The notes under the pieces were generated by a model, which ran no database searches, was not told the origin of the DNA, and saw only the letters and a list, made by a program, of their open reading frames with translations. The translations under genes and the position numbers were made by a program. Positions 23,201-35,968 of a DNA stretch of 64,000 nucleotides are shown here, piece by piece. The stretch spans positions 146,029,378-146,093,377 of the forward strand of contig NC_086247.1 of the NCBI RefSeq assembly GCF_021018805.1, given 5' to 3'. This stretch comes from Prinia subflava (taxonomy: Eukaryota; Chordata; Aves; Passeriformes; Cisticolidae). Positions within the stretch are counted from its first letter, which is position 1; each line of letters starts with the position of its first letter.

Positions 23201-26200
23201 CCTGTCAAAATTTCCCAAAGTTTATGTTCTGGAGAAGGTGGCTGGCTGCTGCTTGTGTTTGCAGGATCCCTGCAGCAGTTCCTGCAGCATTATGCTAGAG
23301 ATCCCTATGGGAAGAGAGGCAGTCTTTTCTTGTAACAAAACCCACAGCCAGAACATCTGCTTTGTGTTCTGGGTCTTAGTACCAACCTTTTCCTTGACCT
23401 TCCTCAAGACATGACACCTTCCTCTGCTTTTATTTCCTTCCCATCCTCCATGTGCATGTTGTGTACTCGCCATAATATTACCACCCAAAGGAATTTTAAA
23501 TGCTTTCATTATTTCAAAGCACTGATTTGTGTGTGTACAAACCTTTAGCACCAACATCTCAGCTGGAAGACTCCTGAAGAAACCAGTGAGCTGCTCACTG
23601 TAGGAAGTTCTGTAGTAGGCTCCACATGGTTGCTTTGCTTTGTCAGCTTGACCCCAAATCCACTGAAGCAGAAGAGTTTCATGTTACCTCAGCACAGACA
23701 ATCCCCTAATGTTTGCCAAGAGCCTTTTGGTAAATTCAAAGATCAAGTCTTGCTCCATCTGCTAGATGATGTATGAAGACTACCCATCTTAATTGGAATA
23801 GTCATAGGATTTTCCATGGCGTGTTTGACAACATCAATCTGCTCAAAAGCTTTCACATTCAGAAATGACCTGTATTGCAGAGGGAACTTCCAGGCTCAGA
23901 AGCAGACTCAGAGAAGCTGAAAGTGTGACACTTTTGTGCATGTCCTCCTAGTGCAGGGCATGAAAAGTCTCTTACAGAGAACCTGAATGAAGGAAAAGGA
24001 GTTAAAGGAGTTGTGGAGTAAGGAGAGTTGAACAATAAAAAAGGTGAGGAACTATAAAAGCTGTAAAAAGAAGAAAACATATCTCTAGCTAAGCACATCA
24101 GAACTTAAACAACAGAGTCATGTCAGGTTGCTGATGATAATTCTTGTTTTGCTGGACACAGGGATTTGGGCTGAATCCAATAATGTCTGCTTGTCAGAGA
24201 AAAGATAAGAATATCAATTAAACCTTCTGAAATTTGCCATTGAGACTGAAATGCTCTTCTTAACTTTGAGGGAAGAAAGAAAAAACCTGCCTCCAAAAGG
24301 CATTTGATGTTTTTTTCAGACAAAGTATTATCTCTGAAATTTCCAGGTGGAATACTTTTTAAGAAAGGTTAGTTTTAATAGGAGTTGCAAAAAGAGGCTT
24401 GTGCTAGTGCAGTCTGCACCCTTGGACTGTGCATTGAGTGTGTGAGGGGTAGAAGAGTTGCTGTGCTTATCTCAGAGCCCTTTCATGTGGTGCTCGAGGG
24501 GCTGTGGCTACTGTAGGACATAAACCATGCAACTTGCTTTATGTGGAGTTGCTGTGCTGTGACAGTGCCCATTTCACTTCTCATAGTTGCCTCTTTTCCT
24601 TTATGATCCTCATTACTGTGTTTTCAATATATTTTTTATTGCTTTGTATGTTTAGTGTGTGAGTTTGTTGAGATAGGGACACTCATAAAAGCTAGAAGGC
24701 GGCAGATCCTCATCTCAATAGGAGAAATAAACACAAAAATCTCGTAAGAGCATCACTTTGGTCAGAACTTGAGGAAGATTAGGAATCAGTATGCAGTCCT
24801 ACTTGAGCAGCTATTGGCAAAATTAGCTCAAGAAACAGAAGAAATATCTCATGCACTGCCTTTTATTGAAGTCTGGATCAGATTTGCTTATATTTATTTG
24901 CAGTTTGGTTTGGGGAAAATGCAAGTTTCTTTCTGTTAGACATCAGTACTGTATTATTGTGACATATTCAGAGGCCATTTATTCAGTCAGCGCAATCTCA
25001 GGTCACACTACTCACCACAGGACCACTATTTAAAAAGCAAATGAGTCCTTCTATTAAGAGAATGGCTACTCCTATGTCAGTAAAGAGATGATATCAGAGG
25101 ATACCCTCTGGTCCTCAGGATGAATAGTCCAGCTCACTGAACTTTTCTTACCCCAGAAGAGGGTGGCCAGGCTCTCCTCACCACTCACCACTATCATTAC
25201 CATTTTAAAATTAAAAATAACCTGCTACAGGAGAATTAAGGGTCTGTAGAGATGTATGAGCTACCCCAGCAATTGCTGAACCTAACATCACAGGATTCAA
25301 AGCTCATTTTCTAGACTTCTCAGGTCTGTGACCACAGACACTCCCAGGGTTGCAGTGCAGATCAGTGTGGAGATGCCAGCATGGCTTGTTTGGACGTGGC
25401 TCAGGACCCAGGAGGACACCAGTGACATCCAGATACACCAGTTCATCACAGTCCTGCTGCTTCCCAGGCAGGGCAGCGCAGGCCTTCACAAGGATGCTGT
25501 CCAAGATCACACAAGAGGTTTGATGTTATGGCAACACTGAATTCCTCTGCCCTAATTCTCAGCCTCATACAGGACTATTGGGTCATTGTTCCCCTCTTAG
25601 GAGGTTAGATTTCATTTCTGTGGCGAATCAAACACAAATCTCCAGAAGATTGTTGTTCCACAGAACACAGACTGCTGGCAGTTGTTCCCAGACTCGAAGG
25701 CCCATAAAACAAATTATGGGGTTATTTACTGAGAGAGCAGAAAGATACTTTTAAATTGTAGCAAATATATTTCTAAATTGAGTCTATTAAGATTATGGTG
25801 GGTAGGATTTTTGACATTGCTTTCAGTGAATAGAGCCGTGAGAAATTTGAAAGCATGAAGACCTCAAGTTGTTTTTATTTTAGAAAAAAACAAGAAATGG
25901 TATGTGGAGAAAACTTTTGTACAAACCACAATAACTTGACAGATCTTCTGTTGAGGGTAGAGTGCACCAGAGCAAACCAGTATGTCTTAATTAATAACCC
26001 TGTCTACTCAGTACAACTGCAGTAATACTAATCATTTCCCAAGTAGACTTGGCTGAATACAAAGGTTTTTTTAGAGTTCTGTTTGATTTTTTTTCAGAAC
26101 TGTAATGTTTTGAAGATAAATAAAAACTGCTAATGAATATGTATATGTTTCCTGATACAGAGATCTCAGTGATTATTCTAGGGCAGTTTTGTAGTCTGCC

Positions 26201-27048
26201 ATGAACATGTTCCTTTGAAGTTTTTACTGATCTGAAAATGAAGTCATTATGTTTGGGTCACACATTAGTTTACTGATCTATTTAGACAAAGAAACAAAGC
26301 TTAGACAAAGTATTTCAGGACAGGAACACTTTTCATCTTCAAATCACAAAATATCATGAAAATTCTCAGTAGCTCCCAGACAATTAAAAATCAGCTTAAC
26401 AATATGGAACAAGTTTTAGTTTTACTTTTAGGAAAAACCCAACAAACCCCACCATTTTCTCACTGCTTAAAACAAGAAAAGTGAATGAATGGAGAGGCAC
26501 TGGAGGACTAGAGCTGTCCATATGAAGGTTGTATGGATCCTGTACTGTGAAGCACTTGCTGTACAGACTGATGACTTCACGTCCTGCTGTCCAGGGAGAA
26601 CAGTGGCAGCTGGGTGTTGGGAGTGTCCCTGTTCCACTCCCGTGGGCAATCCCAGGGACAAGAGCAGAACTGGCTGCGTGGCTCTTTGCTTGTTGACTGT
26701 GCACGTGGTCTGATTTCAGAATGACAGCTGTGGGAACATCCTTTCATTTGGCTTTCATGGGAGGCAAGGTGGGTGAGATGAAGTCTTCATCTCCAGTCTT
26801 TCCAAAGCAGGAGTGGAAAAAATGAAATTTCCATTTCCTCTTTGTGTTTTGACCTTCGAGTTCAATCAAAAGACTGAAGAGCACTGTCCTGTTGCATAAG
26901 GTACTGCAAAAGCTCCAGGCAGCCCAGCCACATTCAACCTGCTGCATTTAAGGTTATTTTGGAAGCCTTTGCCATGGGATGAGAGGACTATACTTATTAT
27001 GAGAGCATTTATAAGGATTATAAGAATTTATAAGATAGTTGAGCAGAA
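20241..27048. other. Intergenic desert, segment B: no gene recognised
   Basis: Unique AT-rich sequence with no coding exon recognised. A stretch near 21,220-21,620 on the minus strand has weak resemblance to a very old LINE C terminus (F-K-L-E-Q-V-Q-S-R-M-I) but is too decayed to call. Positions 22,690-22,930 are AT-rich and complex (many TAAAT/ATTTA words) and could be a conserved element. Confidence 0.55.
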
Positions 27049-27186
27049 TTGAGATTAGCTGTCTTGGTTAGAGCATGGCACTAACAAGATCACAGACTCA
27101 AACCCTGTATGGGCCATTCACTTAAGAGCAGGACTCAGTGATCCTTCTGGGTCCTTTCCAGCTCACACTGTTCTGTGATTCTGTGA
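27049..27186 (+). mobile_element. tRNA-Ile-derived SINE with CR1-like tail (TguSINE1-type)
   Basis: The first about 73 bases align with tRNA-Ile: TTAGCT (A box) at 27,055-27,060, then GGTTAGAGCATGGCACTAA, and TGTATGGGCCA at the acceptor end. The CCA-like junction is followed by TTCACTTAAGAG and a CR1-type 3' end that closes with TTCTGTGATTCTGTGA. This is the structure of TguSINE1, a passerine SINE moved by CR1 machinery. The B box is damaged and CpGs have decayed, so the tRNA head is neither a functional tRNA gene nor an active SINE. Confidence 0.88.
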
Positions 27187-29255
27187 CTGCAGCAACCCAT
27201 GCTGAAGCCATCACAAGCTGCCACCCAAAAGTCCCCATAGCTCCAAAATCCTTGCTCTGGATCTCTCCGGAGAAGACGCTGCTCTGTGTGTGTGTGTGCA
27301 AGACTCCTGTGACACAATCAACTGGGAATTAGTGAAATGCTACTTTTGCTGATGAATTAAGGCAGGATTCAAATTCCCTGAAGGGGAGGGGACACGTCCT
27401 GCAACCATCAATGCTCAGGTCCTGTAAGACAAATAGCATTACAATCAGATTTACTGCATCACCCAGAAATCCTGTACAAAGTCTTCAGTGATGTCATTCC
27501 ACCCCAGGTGCTTTTCCATGAGAACTCCAATTCCAGCCTCCTCACCATGACACTCCCTGGCCACAGCTCCATGGCAGGGGGCTCTGCTGCTGAGGCTCCC
27601 TGGTTCTCCTGGCCATTGTTGTCACCTCCCAGGGTGGTGGCAGTAGCAGAGAGCCCTAGGAGCAGACCTGTGACATGCCAGCGAAGTTCTGTGTCTCTTC
27701 AGTGTAGGTGCCAGATGGCAGATGCTAGCAGAAGGAAGGACATTTATCCATCAGCCTGAACTCAAGTTGGGCTGCCTGCTCCCAGACGAAGACAGTGGGT
27801 TTGGGGAAGGTTTCAAATCCAGCTGATTAAGCTGACAGGTGTCGGGCTGCAAAACAAAAGCTGCTCTTTGATGGGACCTGCTGACCTTGTTAATCTGGGG
27901 AGATCTGTGGCCAAGTGCTCTCTGTGGGCAGAAATATGCAGGGGAAAATGCAGCACCTTTCACTGGCTTGATGTTTTGGCTATGTCGGGTTTGGCAGCCA
28001 CTTAAAACCAGGATTGATTTTGTTGGTTTTTTGTTGACAAGTATTTTGTGTTTAGTTAGCCAGAAGCTGGGGACTGGTGATTGCATTCCTCTCTTTGCAG
28101 CAGGAGCTGTGCTGAAATGCACATTTACTGCCTGTCATGGGCCCGTGCTGCCTGCTCTGGTACCAACAGTGCTGACTGTGCATTGTACCTCCCAGAACCT
28201 GCTCACCTTTATATTTACACTAACAGTTCAAATCAGCTCAAGAGCAAATGTCAGTGGCTGCACAAGTACCAGCTCGTGATGTATCCTTACGTGTGCACAG
28301 CAGCTGTGGAGTTGTGTTGAACAGATTATTCCAGAAAGTGTTTCTGTGCCATGCCAGGCATCCTGCAAAGAGAATAGGTCAACAATGCTGTTTGGTGCCT
28401 GCATTTAGCAAAAGATATCTTCTGCAGCAGGCTAAGGGAGCGCTGCTATCCCACTTTTCCAAGTTTGAAAGCCAGGCTTTGTTGGCCTAAAACATCCTGC
28501 CTCCCAGCCTGGTCCTGTTCCAGCAGTTATTCCAAGAGCTGACGTATGTGTGGAGTTTGTTGTGGTCCTGACTGTAAGAAGAGCTGTCTGACACACATTG
28601 CTCCAAGTCTGTGAGTGCACTTGGGCTGGATGCTGGGCGTGGAAGCTCTGGCTGACAGAGATCAAGAAGGATGTCAGTGCCAGGTTTCATCTCGTGCCTC
28701 CCAGGAGGCTCAACACAAGACAAGGGAGGAAAACAGCTTCATGATGTCTTTGCCTTTCTGGGCTTGGGGACAGATCCAAGGGCTGGCACAGCTGCCAGCC
28801 GTCACCCCAAGCGTTGCTATAGCTCGTGGATGCTGCCCACAGTTGCCCACCAGCTGCTATGCAACCCAAAATAGGCTCAGCACAAAGCACTCCAGGAAGC
28901 TCCCTCTTCTTTTCCCTCCGTGTCCCCTTCATCCGGCGCTCTGATGCAGGGAGGTTAAACTGAAATGAGGAGGTTACCTCATGAATGAATGGAATTAATT
29001 TAATTAATATTTATTAGAGTTTTAAAATAGCTGATTTTCTCTTGCAAATTTGAAATGAAACAGCATTTTGTTTTAGCTAATCATTTTTAGCATTTATTTT
29101 CACTTCTTAAGATAAATTTAGTACTTATTTCATCTCTTTTTGACCTGTGGGAAATAAAATGAGTGAGTGGTTGGGCACTTCTTTCTTTTCCTTTGTTTTT
29201 CTTCCTGACCCTGTAACTGCTTAATACTTTACTGGTTATTTTGAATAGTGCAGGG
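27187..29255. other. Intergenic desert, segment C: no gene recognised
   Basis: Moderately GC-rich unique sequence. A short (TG)7 microsatellite lies near 27,286-27,299. Overlapping open frames on both strands between 27,887 and 28,944 show no known motif and overlap each other, as expected by chance in GC-richer DNA. Confidence 0.55.
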
Positions 29256-29370
29256 AATAACAATAACAATAACACTAGTACCAATACCAATACCAATACC
29301 AATACCAATACCAATACCAATACTAATACTAATACTAATACTAATACTAATACTAATACTAATACTAATA
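29256..29370. repeat. Hexanucleotide minisatellite, (CCAATA)7 then (CTAATA)8
   Basis: An imperfect AATAAC run (29,256-29,274) leads into 15 perfect six-base units at 29,281-29,370: seven CCAATA followed by eight CTAATA, with one clean switch. On the minus strand it gives a Val-Leu repeat open frame (29,087-29,383) that is purely a product of the repeat. Likely length-polymorphic. Confidence 0.97.
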
Positions 29371-31215
29371 AAACAACCACCAAAACTTTAAACTGTTACT
29401 AGATTGATGGCATTCCTTTTTCTTTTCCTTTTCTATTTTTCAATGCTTCCAAACCTGGAAGACTTTGGAAAGCTAGGTCTTGGTCCTACAACCATGTACG
29501 TTGTGTACTAGGTCACAGCAAAAGGCCATCTGACACAGTGTTTATCTCAAGGGAAGACCAGTAAGAGATATGTAGAGCCAAGACTAAAAAAGGAGGGAAG
29601 GACAATTATATGTACTCAAAGTGTTTTCCATACGTTTGTGACTGAAGAACTAAAAATTATATCTTTGTGAGTAAAACTGTTTCACCCTTGTCATTGCTAT
29701 CTTATTTCTCAGTATAAGACCGAGGTTCAAAAACAAGGTTAGATCCTTTGCTTCTGTTGCAAAATTTAAGTCATGGATGACTACAAGTGACTGCTGAATT
29801 TAGGGGATTTCCCTAAAATTTCAGGTGTTGCACAGTGGAATTTGTATAGGCACTCTTGGTTTCTAAATGCATTGTGGCTATTCAGCACGGACTTACATGA
29901 AAATGTTAAGTACAACCATGGTGTGGGATGAAAATATTTGTTAAATAGGCAATACTAGTCAAGGAGGTTGTTGGCATGCTTGGGTGAGAAATTAATCTTA
30001 TCAGAGATGATAGAAAATGGAGAGGATATATACTGAGAAAAATATGTTTAGAAATTTTCAGTTAAACATCTTAAAAAGTGTTGGAGAAGATCAAAAGCCA
30101 TTTGTTTGCTTGTTCTTTTTCTTTCCCCAAGGTGCTGTATTTCTTCCTGAATAAAGTAATTTCTTTCTAAAAGGTGTTACAGAGTTTTACCCATTATACA
30201 GGATTTCTGTATATCAAGGTTTAGCTTAAACATCCCGTCCCAACATTCCCTGCCTTTCACTGTGGAGAAGGTCATCCCTGCTCACCTCACAGCAGCGTCT
30301 CATGGGCTTTGTTATCCTCTCCAAAAATTTACTGAAATAAGAAACCATTGCCATTCCACTGATCAACTCAAAAAGCCTCACCAGGGTGCTGATGGGTGTG
30401 CTGAGGGGACAACAAGGTCCCCTGGCCTCCCAGCCTTCAGCCTGTTATATTGTGATCATGAAGATGCTCATGGGGCAAGATTCTCACTCTCCTTTGCCTG
30501 TTCAGCTTCTGACAGTTCTTCTCCCTTGCTGAACAAGACATCCTGCACCATACAAAAGAGGTTGTTTAGTGATGTGTTTGGGGTGTGGAAATTACAAGCA
30601 GGATTTGCTGCCTTGCTTCGTTCCCTGCCATGAAGATAAGTAAGGATGACTACTGAGTGTCACCCTACCAAACACATGTTGGCCACAGCTTTAAGCTTAC
30701 TTTTGAGATAGAAGAGCTGGAGAGCCTGGAGTGTTGCTTCTCCTCATACCTCAGGTGTCTTGCTTTAGTTTTGCCACCCTCACCAGGACTTCCATAGCTT
30801 TGCCATGAACCAGAGGTTTTGCTGCTGACTCTGATGCCATGTGATGCTCTCACCCCTTGATCTGGAGTGGAACATCGTGGTTGTGATACTTTAGAGAAAG
30901 GGGCTGTCAGGGAGAAGATGGGGAGGAAGAAGAGTGATCCAGGATAGTTTTCCAAGGATATCTGGTCAGCTCTAAGGAGAACAAAGCTGCCTGAACACTT
31001 GGGTTCATTGCTGACTTTTAGGCTTGGAAAAATGCCCATTTGGCTGCTGAGACAGCAGCCTGAATTGTTGTGCAACTTGGCTGTGAAGGGAATGCAAAGG
31101 GATTTCTTCCCCTTCAGGTTCACGCATCGCTAACCATGCCAGGCGTGTTGCTCCATACTGTACACCCTGAATGAATAAACTGTTCCTAATAAAGAACTGA
31201 TGTTGCTAATATCTT
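29371..31215. other. Intergenic desert, segment D: no gene recognised
   Basis: Unique sequence with no exon or repeat recognised. Open frames at 30,262-30,633 (plus) and 30,665-31,123 (minus) have no known domain. Confidence 0.55.
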
Positions 31216-31720
31216 CATGTAATTTAAACCAAGGCTTTTTGAATTTAGCTCATTTGGGGAAGAAAAAAAACCACTGATGTTGCAAATGCTTATGCATCTG
31301 ATTAACTTTGCCGCTTAGCTTAATTTGCAGGATCAGGGCCTTAGCTATCAAGAGGCTACATGGCATTACAGCCCTTCTATACATCTTCATTAGAGCCTCT
31401 TCCTTACGAATTTGCTTTCACGCGTATTTTTACAACCTCACTTATAAACTGGATTGTATCTGCCAGCAGCAGTGTTTAACTATGTCAGCTCCTCAGTGCC
31501 TCAGTTAATCCCTTGTCCTCCTTGACAGGGGTTGGGGGGGAGAGCTGTTTCCTAAGGATCGATGCATGAAAGTCGTCATGTTGCTGGTCATTTGCCTAAA
31601 AAATTGAGATCATGAGTTCTCTTATTAGGGCCAGCATTTTTACCCATTTAGAATTTTTTATTTGGGTTTTGCTTTCAAATTTTTATAAATGCAGAACTGT
31701 TATTTTTCTCCAAATGTACT
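31216..31720. promoter_or_regulatory. Candidate conserved non-coding element (POU/homeodomain words)
   Basis: AT-rich unique sequence holding TTGCAAATGCTTATGCAT (31,280-31,297) and TTAATTTGCAGG (31,321-31,332), both near matches to the POU octamer ATGCAAAT. It also has scattered retained CpGs (TTACGAATT, TCACGCGTATT, GATCGATGC). Retained CpG in AT-rich unique DNA is what constrained regulatory elements look like. Conservation was not testable here. Confidence 0.35.
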
Positions 31721-34440
31721 CATTTTTGGGACTGAAAGTGATGGGGCTGTTTTCCTGTTTTTTGCTGCTTCTATTCCTCTCCTTTTTACCCTGGGCTGTC
31801 TGCAGCTTTTATTCTTACTGTTCTGTTTTTTGTTTCTCTACTTTAATTCCATCATCTTTTCCATTTCCAATATACTTTTTGAATGACATGATGGAAAAAT
31901 AGTTCCTCACAGCTTCCTCCAGCTGCTGTGTCTGCTGCACCTTGTGTTTTCAGAGTTTAGATCTGGCAGCCCTAGTGGGTGTCCGTCTGGGGAATTATAC
32001 AGGTGCAGAAAGGAGCAAGTGCTTCTCTTCTCGAAGGTCTGTGTTGTTCCTGCCCTTCCTGGTGTCTAAGGATGTGCTCCCTCAACCAGCAGATCCCTCC
32101 AAGGTGCCATGACTATGGCCTGCCCACCCCCCAGAGCTCTGTGGGAAGAGCCTGACAGAGGCTGAGATGAGAATGCAGATATTAAAACACAAAGACTTCA
32201 TTTGTTTTAAGAGTTATGCCTAATTCTTTCCCTCCTGGGCCCCTCTTTTTTGGAGTCCAAATACTTGTTACAGGACTCAGCTTCTAGAAGCAGATGTAGC
32301 ACTGGCAGCTTCCCAGTTGTAAGAGACCTGGAGGAAAATTTTGACTGTGTGGGTCCCCACATAAATGCTGGTGAGCTTGGTCCATGGCTGAAGCATCCCC
32401 AAGCCAGGGGACCCTGCCAGCTGTCCCCTTGCCATGCCATCAGACATGCAGGTGCAATATGTGGGCACTCAGAATGAATGTGTGTGGGCAGACCCTGCTG
32501 AGAGATCATGGCAGGCACAGCTCTTCTGGAAGTTGTTTTAAATACGGAGATTCACATGCCTCAAATATATATGTGCATAACTTATCTGTTTGTTTGAAAA
32601 GCGTTTTATGAGTTCTTACAGTTGTTTCATAGGCATATGTGAACTTATAGTAGAAGTAAATTAATGGAGGAAGTAGGGAAGAGATGTGCAAATTAAGCTA
32701 TCCTTTCCTCTAGTCAGAGTATTCCATTAAAGTGGTTTCATTTTTTTTTAGTTTAGTTACATCACTTGGTAAATTAACTCCTGCTTCTGCTATGTGAAAT
32801 GGGAGAAAAGAGTCTTAACCACACACAGACATCAAAGGTGAAATCTCTGCATGGATGAACTGGGCATCAGTCAAAAGTTGCATTTGTCTGGAAAAATCTA
32901 GTGTGAGAAGTGTTGGTCCTTTGGTGCCTCCATGGCACCTCAGGGTGTCCCCATGTCCCTCATGATTCCTGGGGTTCACACCTGGTCCCTGCTGGGGCAC
33001 ATCTGAAGTAGGGAGCACCTCAGGTGCCTTTGCAGGTGCACAGAGCCTGCCCAGAGTAGGTGTGAGCAGCAAGAGCCCTTGAGGCTTTGCCAAGATGGAA
33101 GGTTTGGTTGAGCTCTGCATTCACTGAGTCCTGCTTGGCTTTTATAAGAAGTGACAGATGCTAATATCTGCTGGCACCCCAAAATGCTGCCTCCCAAGGG
33201 AGCATCTAGGTCTGAGCTGTGAAAGCAGGTTTGCAGAAGAGCTGAGCACCTCTGGCTGCTGAGAGCAGGGCTGGGGATGAAGGGGGGAAGATGCTTCTAA
33301 CACTGGTGTAAAAAATTATATTTTTTGATTCATTTTCAGAGGGCCTTTCTGGCATGCCCATGTCAGAAATGCTTCCTCATATGTAAGGAAATGCTTTGCT
33401 GCTTTTGCTGCTGACTTACGTCTTCCCAGAGGAGAGCAGAGGTGCTTGCACTGGGAAATGCCACTGGCTGCTGCCACCCTTGTGATGGGAGAAGTGCTGT
33501 GGAAGCAGGACAAACATTTGCTTTCCAGTGAAAATGAATACAATGTCAGTTTGTATTCTGCTTGGGTGAAATACCTGTTCCAAAGGGAGCACAAGTGGTG
33601 AGTGATCTGAGCGGGCTGGCTCTTTCTGTAAAACTTTCCTTCCCAGCCAACATCACCTTTCCGTAAGTCTTCCAATTTTCAATTAAACTTCCTGTTACAG
33701 TCTCCAGTCCATAAAGTCTCCCTTTAAAACTTTCAGCCCACAGACTCAGAAATGGACCCAGTTACACTGGAAAAGTATCAGCTCAATATTAAAAGCTGTG
33801 ATAATCACCCCTGGAAAAAAAGAAGCGTTACTGATGCTGAAGTCAATAGCTGCTCATGGCCATTGGGGACCTGGTGCTCACTCCGTGTTTGATTTTCCCC
33901 ACAGGACTGGGTGAGTTGGTCAGCAGAGCAGGTTTCCCTTGCACTCTGGGGCACTGGGGACACCGTGCTCAGTTAAGCTCACACCAAGCCTCCACTGAGA
34001 GCTGAGGCACTTCCACGGAGGCAGCAGCTGAGGCTTTGGAGTTTTTTCTGTCTCTGAGGTTCACGGCACTGTTGCCAGACCATGATTTGGGGCAAGCACC
34101 ATCCACAGCCAGCCATCAGGAGGGTCAAATCTGCAGTGGGGCAGCACATGTTGCATGGAGCCACACAACCTCCTCCTCCTAAAACCCCTGTTGCTGGGGT
34201 TTTTGCTCAGTGTCCTGCAAGTCAGAGGGGTTTTGGGGACCTGCCCTTGCTGGTGCAGGCTAGCCCTGTTCGTTCAGCTCGTCTGCATGCTGTGAGCCAG
34301 GGTTCCTGGGAAGAAGGCAGCAGCACCCTTCTTCCCAGGCGTGCTTGTCGTGGTGGTGATTCCACCTGGCTCCAGCTAGGAAGGCTTTGGCATGTATTGA
34401 CAGTAATGCACACAGGGGGAAAAACTCCCCATCTGTGGTC
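31721..34440. other. Intergenic desert, segment E: no gene recognised
   Basis: Mixed composition, no coding exon or repeat recognised. Open frames on both strands near 32,207-32,611 and 32,815-33,197 overlap each other and match nothing known. Confidence 0.5.
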
Positions 34441-34615
34441 ACGGAGCGGAGAGACGAGTGGCTGCCTTTCCTAACAGATGGCAGAACAAACTACACGGAG
34501 CCGGCGTCCCCCTGAGACACGTAACTTGACATCAGATAGTTTCAAGAACATATTGAAATAAGGCCTCCCCGATGATCGCCGTGACTTCAGACGCAGCCAT
34601 TTCTCTCTCCCCGAG
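34441..34615. promoter_or_regulatory. Isolated CpG-dense patch
   Basis: About 12 CpGs in 172 bases (for example in ACGGAGCGGAGAGACGAG and in CCCCGATGATCGCCGTGAC), while flanking sequence has about one CpG per 100 bases or fewer. Not a recognised repeat. It lies in an open minus-strand frame (34,471-34,803) of unknown meaning. It could be an orphan CpG island, an enhancer, or an unannotated first exon. Confidence 0.45.
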
Positions 34616-35968
34616 TCCCTTGACAAAGCTGTGGGTGATGGAGGCACAGCAGTTTTGAGGGGTCCCACCCTGCTGCCTCTGCCAGCAGCAGGATTTGGGG
34701 CGGCAGGCTGAGCAGTGACTGAGACGGCCCCCAGATGCCAGGGACTGCAGCAGCAGGGAGCTAAGACGTTAGCACTTCTCCATAGGTAGTAAGTCTTTTT
34801 CAAGCTGAATAAGCTCTTTGTTCTGAGAAATTCTAACTTTAAACATCTGTAGGAGTTTTAGTGTTCAACTTTAGGGATAATAGACTTGGGCTTGTCTTAA
34901 TGGAAGGGGAGCAGAACCACTTTGAGGAACAAGCATGCTCAGAAGTTGCTGTTGGGAAGCTCTATGTAGTGGAACGCTGCCCAAAGCTGGGCAGTGGTCA
35001 TGCCATCCTGGCCCTAAGAATACTCTGGAAATGCAAAGCAATGCTCAAATATGAGCAAATTTGAAAATCTGGGAGCTCAAAATCCTAGCAGCCCAGACTG
35101 AACCAGAGATCAGCACCAGAGATGCTAGGTATGTCTATGGGGATGGGGCAGGACTCCCATTCCATGTCTGTCTGGGGCTTGGGATGCTTTGTGCCAGGAC
35201 AGACGTGTCCTCAGTGATAGTGGTGAGTGAGAAAGAGGAAGAAACAACACACCAGACATGCAAATAGCATCAGCATCAGTGGGAGTGGGAGCTGGTAGAG
35301 AAACAAACATTAAATTAATTTAGTTCACAACTCTCCTGTAGGGTATGGGATCTCCCTGTTTTCCCAGGAAGAAGTCTAGAGAGATTAATGTCAAAAAGAT
35401 CCACTAATTTTGATGACCCAATTTGCATGCCTAATGACCTGATTTTTCTGAACACTTCACGTTCTCTAGCATTTTATGTGCTGGAAGGACAATGCCCTTG
35501 TTTTCTTTCACAGCAACGAGTGCTCAGCAGTTTTGTGAATCAGAACTTGGGGTATTAATTTATGCATTCAAAAAACAAAACCCCACACAATTACCGAGAC
35601 ACAGCTTTCAATGTATGGTTTGGATGACTTGGCAGTATCTCAGAAAAAGTCTTCAGCAGGGACAGAGATAGCAGCCAGTGCCCCAGGACACCATTCAGCT
35701 GCCTTCACCATGTCTCCTTCCTCCTCAAATTTCCTGCCTCGTTCACTGGGCAGTTTCCAGTTTCAGCAACAAATGAGGGGGGAATTGAGTGGGTACAGGG
35801 CTCTTTCCCAGCAGATGCTAAGGCAGGTGTTTACAAACTTCTGACATCCTGAGGTGAAACCTTAATATATTTGTGTGATTACTTCTGTTGAGTATTGCAC
35901 CCTCTTTTTTGCTCTTTCATTGTTTATTTTATCCTATTCTGAAGAACTTACACTCTGTTTTAACATAT
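34616..35968. other. Intergenic desert, segment F: no gene recognised
   Basis: Unique sequence between the CpG-dense patch and the CR1 copy; no exon or repeat recognised. Confidence 0.5.

Noticed and set aside
27049..27121. tRNA-Ile gene
   Set aside because: The tRNA part is continuous with a CR1-like tail and has a damaged B box, so it is a SINE head.
29087..29383. 98-codon minus-strand frame with a Val-Leu repeat resembling a membrane segment
   Set aside because: It is a translation of the CCAATA/CTAATA minisatellite.
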